DNA from: Thecaphora thlaspeos
Taxonomy: Eukaryota; Basidiomycota; Ustilaginomycetes; Urocystidales; Glomosporiaceae
Direction: 5' to 3'
Assembly (NCBI GenBank): GCA_900291925.1
Contig: UWYS01000017.1
Coordinates: 440,001 to 504,000, forward strand
DNA: 64,000 bases
Both the position numbers and the translations under genes were made by a program. This document shows positions 57,063 through 64,000 of this stretch, piece by piece. Positions within the stretch are counted from its first letter, which is position 1. Every line of letters begins with the position of its first letter. A model generated the notes under the pieces. That model saw only the letters and a program-made list of their open reading frames with translations. It ran no database searches and was not told where the DNA came from.

Positions 57063-57343
57063 GTGCAGTGCAAAGCAGCCGCTGATGAGCAGGATCAGGG
57101 TGGAGAGGCAAGATCCGACATGCGCCTTGGGAGACAACGCCCTCCTCGCAGCTGCGAGTACAATAGGCAACTCGTGTTTTCCATTGCGGAGCGCTTCCTG
57201 CGGCCATTCGACGACTGATAACAACCCAACTTTTGCCATATCATTCTTATTGTCAGCCGACGAGAGCGATCATGAGCAGCGGTGCGATGGACCCGATACC
57301 ATACACAACGTACAGCATTGACCACGTTGTCTTTTCCCCTCAG

Positions 57344-57561
57344 CGGCAAGCGGCGACCACCACCAAGCGGAGGCGGTTTCCGACGAGGCCGTGTTGTCTT
57401 CCGGACGGCCCGTCAAATGTCCGGCCTGAAAGCCGCGAGATGGCGGCTCAGACAGTGACGAGTGTAGCAACTCCTGCTGCAAGCTCGATAAAGATCTCTG
57501 CGACACATCTGGAGAGCTCAAGACGCATCTCCGCCGGTACATGCAACTGCACAGCTATTAG
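57344..57561 (+). pseudogene. Possible C-terminal exon of a zinc-finger-like protein with in-frame TGA
   Basis: A good acceptor (TTGTCTTTTCCCCTCAG, ending 57343) precedes a frame reading SGDHHQAEAVSDEAVLSSGR, then VKCPA, an in-frame TGA at 57427, then a Cys-rich stretch (DECSNSCCKLDKDLC) and SGELKTHLRRYMQLHSY before TAG (57559-57561). The combination of KCPA with THLRR and a following His is reminiscent of a C2H2 finger. No upstream exon can be assigned. It could be a relic, a spliced gene with a missed intron, or chance. Confidence 0.2.
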
Positions 57562-57851
57562 CCTTGGATCTAGTTAGCTGGGTTCGACCGCCTCTGCCGA
57601 ATCTAGCTTTGTTTTGCACTACTGTGTGGTTGCTCTGAGAGATCAAGGGGTTTCTTCCTCGCCGGAAGTGCGTGTGCGTATCCGACACGCTTAGCCGCTT
57701 TTCCCGCTAGCAGCGCGGCATGAGCCGTGGCCAACACTGGCGTGGGTGGTCACACGCTACTGCTCAGCTGACCCACCCTAACTAGTCCCAGCTAGTAAAT
57801 TGGTCTGCAGACAGATATTGAAGTCGTGCAGGCTGTAGCGTGTGCCTGCTA

Positions 57852-57883
57852 CGTACAGTAGTTACAGTACATATGTACATACA
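57852..57883. repeat. GTACA repeat cluster
   Basis: ACGTACAGTAGTTACAGTAC followed by ATATGTACATACAC, again overlapping GTAC palindromes. Confidence 0.7.
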
Positions 57884-60800
57884 CAGCGCGATGGCTCGCT
57901 CCTCCATCGACGCCGGAGGGCAAGCAGAAAGTGCGACCCAGACGAATAAATGATGACCCTAGTGACTCCTAGCCTGCAGGGTGACCCCTCCGACCATGCC
58001 TCCACCTCTAGCATGGTGGAGAGTTCTGTACCTTGGTCTGCTCCCAGCGAGCGCGGAGGCCAGCTTCTACACATACATAAATTGCATCGATTCTGCTTCG
58101 TTCTGGGACGGTGTGCGGGTCAACCTTTGTTCATGATCGACGACTCTGCCCGAGCCCCAAAGACGCTGCCCAGCCGCCAGGGGGAGCAAGCAGCTGCTCA
58201 CTCACCTCTGTGCAGACCTTTGTCGAGAGCGATCCGCCCCAAGCCTGCAGCGGCTGGGAATCTTAATGCGGACCTTTGTCCCTTTATCGTTGGGTAGTCT
58301 TGAATGCGTAGGGACACCTCGGGAGATTTGCTTGCCCTTTTGTCATTTGTCTGCTCCGCGGTGCTTGCCTGATGGATGCCTCCGTTGGAAAAAGCTAGCG
58401 GGAGGATGGTCAGCGACAGGCGAGGGCAGTAAAGCTCGCAGCTGGCCGGCGCAATCCGTATGTACAATAACATGCACTGGTTGCCGCTCCGGTCCGCAAT
58501 GGAAGGCCGTCACCACGTGTTCATGCTTCCCCCTCTTCAGGCTTCCCTTGCGTGCGTTTGCTCACCCCAACCGGAAACGCTCTTCGAGAAGGTGGTGGCT
58601 TGGTTCTGGGAAACGAGACACGGGCTGAAGACGCCCGGCCTGCCTCGCAAGGCCCCTTGCGTTTCCCGCTCCGCTCTGATCTGCTCTGACAGCATTGCGG
58701 TGTGCGAGTGACGAACGCCCGGAGTCTCTCGCCGCTCAATAATCCTGCCTGCCAACGGCGGCGGAGAGCGAAAAGGATTAATAATAATAAAAAAGGGGCG
58801 ATGGGTCATCGCGACGGAAGCCTCGCCGAGGCTGTTCCGAGCCAGCCATGAAGCCAGCTGACAACTAAGCTCGGAGCGTAAAGAACCAAGCAAGACCACC
58901 CGGTCTCCGAAAGTCTATGTACTGCTGTACGCAGGCGGCTACTTTCTCCTGCGATGGCGTCGCAAATTGAGGGGCACAGGGTAGGAAGTAGTTCTGATCT
59001 CGACGGGACCACCGCTGACCCCACCTTTGTCTTTTCCCCCCTCCACCCCTCAACCCCTCCACCCTTCCCCTCCACCTCGGCTCGCCCGTAAATCGGCCCG
59101 CTGCCGCTGCCTGCGCCGGGCTGCCTGTTTGCCTGACCTTCGCTTCTCAATGGAAGCGAGCTAAGGCCGGAGGCGACTTCGCGCGGACAAAAAGGAATCG
59201 GATCTTGCGCGCCGCTTTGTCCGCTTGTCGGCGACGCCAAGTGGATGGCCACCCGGCTTCGTTCGGCAGTCGGTGCAAAGGAAAAAGGTTGGGGGGATGG
59301 GAAGAAAACGGGGGTCCCTGGGCCGGCGACCAGAGGAAGCGCAGGGTGGGAAGCAAGCAAGCCCGACCGCTTCGCCACAATGGAACACGGCGCTGGTCTC
59401 CTCTTGCTGCCCCCTCCCCCCGTTGCTTGCTGGGCACCAGGCGGGGAAACTCTGCCGCGGCCGTTTCTCTCTCCACCCTGCCCTGCCCTTGTGTTCTTCT
59501 CGACCTCTTCTGCGCGCACGCCAGATGCTGCGTCCACGCGGTGTTGTGCGTCATGCCTCTGCGGTCAGAGCGCCGCCTCTTCTCGTCAGAGTTATCGTCT
59601 TTGTCCAGCGTCATCATCGATCCTTCCCGGGCTGCTGATTACCTCGAAAGAAGGAGGGGATCACATAGGAGGAGGAAATTGGAGATCGTCAGAGGCTAGC
59701 TGACCAGCGGTCGAAGTGTCAAGAAGGCGTCGAGCTGTGTTGGCGCTGGCCGGATCTTCGATCTGCCCTGCACTATATTTGCTTGGTTGTTTCGGCATCA
59801 TCCGATTCAACGCCCTCCCAGACGACGCTTTTCCGCTCCGCAGCCAGGCACCCAAGGCTGCGGTGCTGTCAGAGACGTCCTCAGGCAGGCCGTCTCGCTC
59901 GCCCTCGCCTTCTCGCTTTGCTCTCCTTGCCTTGCCTCGCCTTCATGCCCCGTGTCTGCCTCGCCTGTCTGTCCCACCATTGGCCCTACCTGTCTCAGAG
60001 GCCCGTCGACCCGTATTCGCCGCTGCCGCTACCGCGGCACCTGAGCCCTCTTGCTCTCTCCTCGCCGTCCTCAACTTACGGGACGGCGACCGTCGTCACC
60101 TGGACAACATCTTCGTGCCCGCCTCCTCGCCCTTCGTAGCAAACGCTGCTGTCGCACCCAGTCCCGGACTTTGCTGCTCCCCCTCACGTACTCTGTTACT
60201 CCGGTAGTCCTGTAGACGGCACACGGCAGGCTGGCCTTCTCCCTTTCCCCTCTCGCCGCCGGTGGCTTCTATTTCTGCTTGCTCGCCTTCCTTCTTGGCA
60301 ATTCCTTCACCCCGCCGAGCTCCTTCACCCCGCCCTGTCCACCGCTTAGACGCCTTTTCCACCCTGTATCACCGAGTCCATCAGCTTTCTTCACTCCCTC
60401 CAACGATTCCACTGCTGTCCCCATCGTCCTCGTCGCCCTTGTTTCCAATCATCCCTACCGCCGCCACCACCATCATCATAGATCTAACGACACTTCCTTA
60501 CCCCACTACGCCGCCTTTTGATCTGCACTTCACCCATCACACACTCTCTCACACACACCAGGATTGTCAACTTCTCGCCTTGCCCGCTGCTCCTTCGTCC
60601 ACACGCCACTATCACGGCAGAGCTACTGGGTGCTCCTGCAACGTCAATTAACTCCGTCCCTTGATCGATAGAGGAAAGCATCGCTGCACCGCGGACACCA
60701 GCATCTTCGACAGACAGCCACACGTCGCTGATCTCTCTACTGCTGAAGCTCGACTCGGCTGCCACTGCTCACCTCAGGCAGTGCACCGACCCCTACCCAG

Positions 60801-61344
60801 CCTCCCGACACGCTTTTCCACGTCGTCCTAACCTCCTGGCTTCGCCGTCTTCTCGTTTCACTTTTCCAATTGGATCCCTCGACGTGAGTTCTAGCTCTCC
60901 TGGCAATCGAACTACGAAGAGGGGGGAACACAGGATCGTAGTTGTGGCTGGGTATTGAAGGGCGCCAGGAAGATGAAGGGATGAGAGAGGATGTTTTCGC
61001 GCAAGCTCTGGTTGGCATGGCAGATGGTCTGGTAGAAGCGGTATAAAATCCGACCAAGATGGCATCGTCATACGCTCCCATCTCTGATTCGCGATCCCAA
61101 GCGGCAGCGTGTCCATCGGCGATCGTGCCGAACCGTGAGCCGATCTAGCTGAGGTGTCTTCGGAGGGGCGCTCCACCCAACACGCGGAAGCCGCTCTGCA
61201 ATCAGCCAGCCTAGAAGTAGTTCACAGTCAGGCTAACCCTGTTCAGCCCTTGCGCTCCTGCCCGTCCCACCTTCCACGGTAGGCGCGCCACTGATCCACT
61301 CGTTGGCTTGTGTCCACTCGTAGATCAGCCTCAGACCGCCGGGA

Positions 61345-63729
61345 ATGAACAAGCCGAACGCAGGAGCTGACAAACCGACACCAAGCAAGCCTACCAAAGA
61401 GATGGAAGTCAAGGCGGCCCCTGGCATCCACGGTCGGCCCGCTCTGCCGCCCATATCGAGCCTTACCGAGGACCCGTCGAGGCCTGTCGGCAGGGATGCA
61501 CACGCCTGGCCCGCGATTATGCAGCAGTACGGAGCATCTTCCAGCCGCTCGCTCGAGGGTGGCGAGCGTAGCCTCCCTCCTTTCCACCACGACCAGCGGG
61601 GCTGGCACCAGCCGCGCCAGGGTGGGTTGCCCAGCTTCCCGAGCGGGCCACTTCCTCAGCGCGCCCACGAACCGTCACCCGAGGCGGCGAGACATGAAAA
61701 GAGCCCGTGCACATCGCGGCTTCCCCCGTTCGTCGGCTCGGGCCGTTCCGACGGATCGCAGCTGGGCAAGCGCCAGATGGCCGGATCAAGCGATTCCCTC
61801 TACCGTTCCACACCCCAAACCCATGCCACATCGCCGTCGAGACCAGATATGGCGCAGCGGGCTCACAAGAACGACGCCAGCAACGACGAAGAGCTGTACG
61901 CCGAGCGAGTAGGCCAGCGGCGCCACAACGACGTCGGTCCACCTTCGCTGCCTTCGTCGGGCGGGGAACGGTTCTGGCCTCGGTCAGCCGTAGAGAGCCC
62001 TGGCCAGAGGCCGCCGGGCCTGCTGATGCCGCAGGGCGACGGCTTCGAGTCGGCGCCATCGAGAATGGCCGGTGCCAGCTACTCTGGTCGATTCGGCGGC
62101 GGAGAGCCCAGGTCACGGGACGATGAGGCGAGTCCGTGGCGCCCCGAGTGGGACGGACCGTCGCCGCCGCATCGCTACGGACCTTCCTCCTACCCACCTC
62201 CGGACTTTAGCCACCTGGTGAAGCCGGAACGGCCCGACGGCGACGGCAAGGCGGGTCACGGCAGTATCAGGGGCCCGAGCGGTGGTTATTCAGACGGCTT
62301 GCCACCGGGCGGACCCGGCTACGCCATCCACGGCGCGAGGTCGCCCACGCCGCCGTTTGCTTCGCCCCACCACTGGCAACATGGTCCTCCGCCGCCTTCC
62401 GGTCACCACCCACTCGGCCGCGAGACCAACGTGGGCAGCATGCCCACCATCCAGCCACCGATGACACGCCCGACATCCACCCTAGGGATCATGTCGGTTA
62501 CTGGTGGCGGCGTCGGCGCTGGCGCTCCCGGAGGTCCCGTCGCTCCAATCGCAGCTGCCAGTGCGGCGGCCACGCCTAGCGCCAACAGGCGTGTCGCCCA
62601 TCTCCTCTCCGAGCAACGTACGTGCCCAGATCTGCCCCGTGTCCTGTAGCCGGCGTCCTCTGCCTCTTCCGTGCACGCTCACTGACATTGCAGCTTCTAA
62701 CCTTGTATTGCTTCAGGTCGCCGCGAGTCGATCAACACTGGCTTCGAGGACCTCCGCCAATCGCTGCCCGCCTGCCGCGACGGGCAGGACAGCAAGGCGA
62801 CCGTGCTGCGCCGAGCCGTTGAGGTAAGTTTACACAGACCCTCCTTCGCGAGCAGCAGGCCCATGTACTAATGCAGCCACGATACTTCTGGCCATCGAAC
62901 TTTACAGTACATCCACGAGCTCGAGTCAATCATCCAGAAATCGCACCGCATGCGGGCAGACAGCGGCGGCGTCGACTACGACTCGCGTAGCCCTCCGCAC
63001 GACCACGACCACTACGGTGACCATCGCCACCCGGGACGGCCCGATCACGACCCACGTAACAATGCCGGAGGTCACGGTGATGTCTCCAGACGTGGGACCG
63101 CCAGCAGCAGCCATTCCGACGACAAGACCATCATCAACGGAATACCTAGCCACTCGTATCGGCGAGACGTTGCTGTCTATGGCGCCGCACCGCTGCCGCC
63201 GCCGCCATCATCGATGATGAATCGACTTCCTCAGCTCGCACCATCGCCGCCAAGGGTGGACCTTGTCCAGCCGTGCACCGCCGCCGCGGGGTACGATGCG
63301 GGGGTCGATCGAGAGCGCAAGCTCTATCCCTTTGACGCTCCGCAGGAAGAAGGCGGGAGGCAGCATAAGCTCTTCCTGAAGCGATCGGACTCGGATCCCG
63401 AAGAGAGTGACGTCGCCAGGGTGCGGAGAAAGCTGAGCGAAGCGGAAGACTCGCCGCCTCTGCGCCGTCAGCAGAATGCAGGCAGTCCGACGCCTGCAGA
63501 AGACGGCGCTCTAGGCGTGGCGACGTCTAGCTCTAAATGGTCCAACCATCGTCTGCCGCGCGGAGCCAGACTCCTGTCTGGCGGCGGTGTTCTGATGGAC
63601 GCAGACGGTGAACAGAGCGGCAGCATCCGCCTCAGGACGGGACTGGGCTCGGACGCGGCCCACGAAGGCGGCGGTTCCTCGACGCCCCGAAGAGTCAGCA
63701 ACAGCATCTACATCGAGAGGCGGGCATGA
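61345..63729 (+). CDS. bHLH transcription factor
   Basis: Three exons, 61345-62617, 62717-62823 and 62908-63729, 733 residues; the joins put the basic region and helix-loop-helix together across both introns. The sequence is ANRRVAHLLSEQRRRESINT (basic/helix 1), then GFEDLRQSLPACRDG and DSKATVLRRAVEYIHELESI (loop/helix 2). The H-x3-E-x2-R-R pattern of E-box binders is seen in AHLLSEQRRR. The start is the first ATG of the open frame (MNKPNAGADKPTPSKPTK); additional 5' exons are possible. The N-terminal ~410 residues are Pro/Gly/Ser-rich (likely disordered activation region); the C-terminal ~270 are His/Asp and Ser-rich. It binds DNA as a dimer; target genes are unknown. A 9 kb gene-poor stretch lies upstream. 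Confidence 0.85.
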
Positions 63730-64000
63730 AAACTACTCGTTCCCCCTCTTGCTCCCCTCTGCACCCATCACGTTTCACGCATCGTCTGCACTCATCCTAG
63801 ACCTTTAATTTCACCGGACCACCATGGACAATGCGCGCCCTTCGCGCAGCAGATCAAAATTGTATATAACTTCCTTGTGTTCGCCTCCGTTCCTCTCGGG
63901 TCTTTCTCGTATGCTGCGACCCTCTCCTCTCTGTCCTCCTATCTCTCTTCACCATGATTCGGTCGACACATATTTGTATCACCTTAGCTTCCATTTCTCC
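63730..64000. other. bHLH gene 3' flank
   Basis: Presumed 3' UTR and terminator up to the right edge; no other feature. Confidence 0.4.

Larger units (their letters stand above)
52211..61344. other. 9.1 kb gene-poor region rich in GTAC/TACTG palindromic repeats
   Basis: No intact gene is recognised between Ku80 and the bHLH gene. Frames present are short and cross-strand, without family motifs. Dozens of short sequences built from GTACA/TGTAC and CAGTA/TACTG occur from 52.67 to about 58.94 kb and are absent from the neighbouring coding DNA. A perfect 18-bp palindrome lies at 55232-55249. A possible zinc-finger-like exon relic lies at 57344-57561. From about 59.7 to 61.3 kb the DNA is CT-rich and may be a long leader of the bHLH gene. 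Confidence 0.6.

Noticed and set aside
57427..57429. TGA read as selenocysteine in the orphan finger-like exon
   Set aside because: No family match, no SECIS-like element looked convincing, and fungi of this kind are not known to use Sec; pseudogene or chance is simpler.
52211..61344. CRISPR-like or centromeric array in the GTAC repeat zone
   Set aside because: Repeats are short, irregular and without regular spacers; the genome is eukaryotic. No long satellite or retroelement typical of centromeres is seen.

Overview
The window is nuclear DNA from a filamentous or dimorphic fungus, most likely a basidiomycete. I favour the smut lineage (Ustilaginomycotina) from overall GC-richness, short GTGAGT-type introns of about 95-170 nt, very long low-complexity proteins, a TRAPPC11, an Hst3/4-type sirtuin, a YHM2 carrier and a Rap1 with BRCT, Myb and RCT parts. 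Several genes are intron-rich (Ku80 with 10 coding exons, an isochorismatase-fold gene with 9), which is more than a typical Ustilago gene, so the exact order is uncertain. All exon borders below were placed by hand from GT/AG signals, codon phase and family conservation.

Layout. 1-2143: leader/intergenic DNA. 2144-7834 (+): Rap1 telomere protein. 8200-9909: a pogo-like DNA transposon with TA target duplication, almost free of CpG, lying 52 bp before a PI-PLC-like gene (9962-11611, +). 12007-12106: intron-containing tRNA-Lys(UUU). 12756-13412 (-): an unrecognised ORF. 13783-18299 (-): TRAPPC11, three exons. 19006-20620 (-): PRCC-like protein. 22059-27836 (+): large unrecognised acidic protein with repeated SD(E/D)-VPL motifs. 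28453-30451 (-): SLAC1/Mae1/Ssu1-type anion transporter. 30452-34812: a 4.4 kb gene-poor gap. 34813-36600 (+): YHM2-type mitochondrial carrier, six exons. 38235-40290 (+): unrecognised Ser/Pro-rich protein. 40579-41414 (-): Rdx/SelW-like protein, three exons. 41994-44957 (-): Hst3/4-type sirtuin. 46493-48030 (+): isochorismatase-like hydrolase with a 5-nt microexon. 48538-52210 (+): Ku80. 52211-61344: a 9.1 kb stretch with no convincing intact gene but dense in short GTAC/TACTG palindromic repeats. 61345-63729 (+): bHLH transcription factor.

Functional themes. Three chromosome-end/genome-stability genes (Rap1, Hst3/4 sirtuin, Ku80) lie within about 50 kb; this may be chance, but they act on the same chromatin. 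The rest is housekeeping: vesicle tethering (TRAPPC11), splicing/checkpoint (PRCC), mitochondrial citrate export (YHM2), anion efflux (SLAC1), redox (Rdx). The observations I rate highest are the CpG-stripped, arginine-poor transposon beside the PI-PLC gene, the regional cloud of GTAC/TACTG repeats, the DNA-PK-binding-like C-terminal domain on a fungal Ku80, and the microexons.
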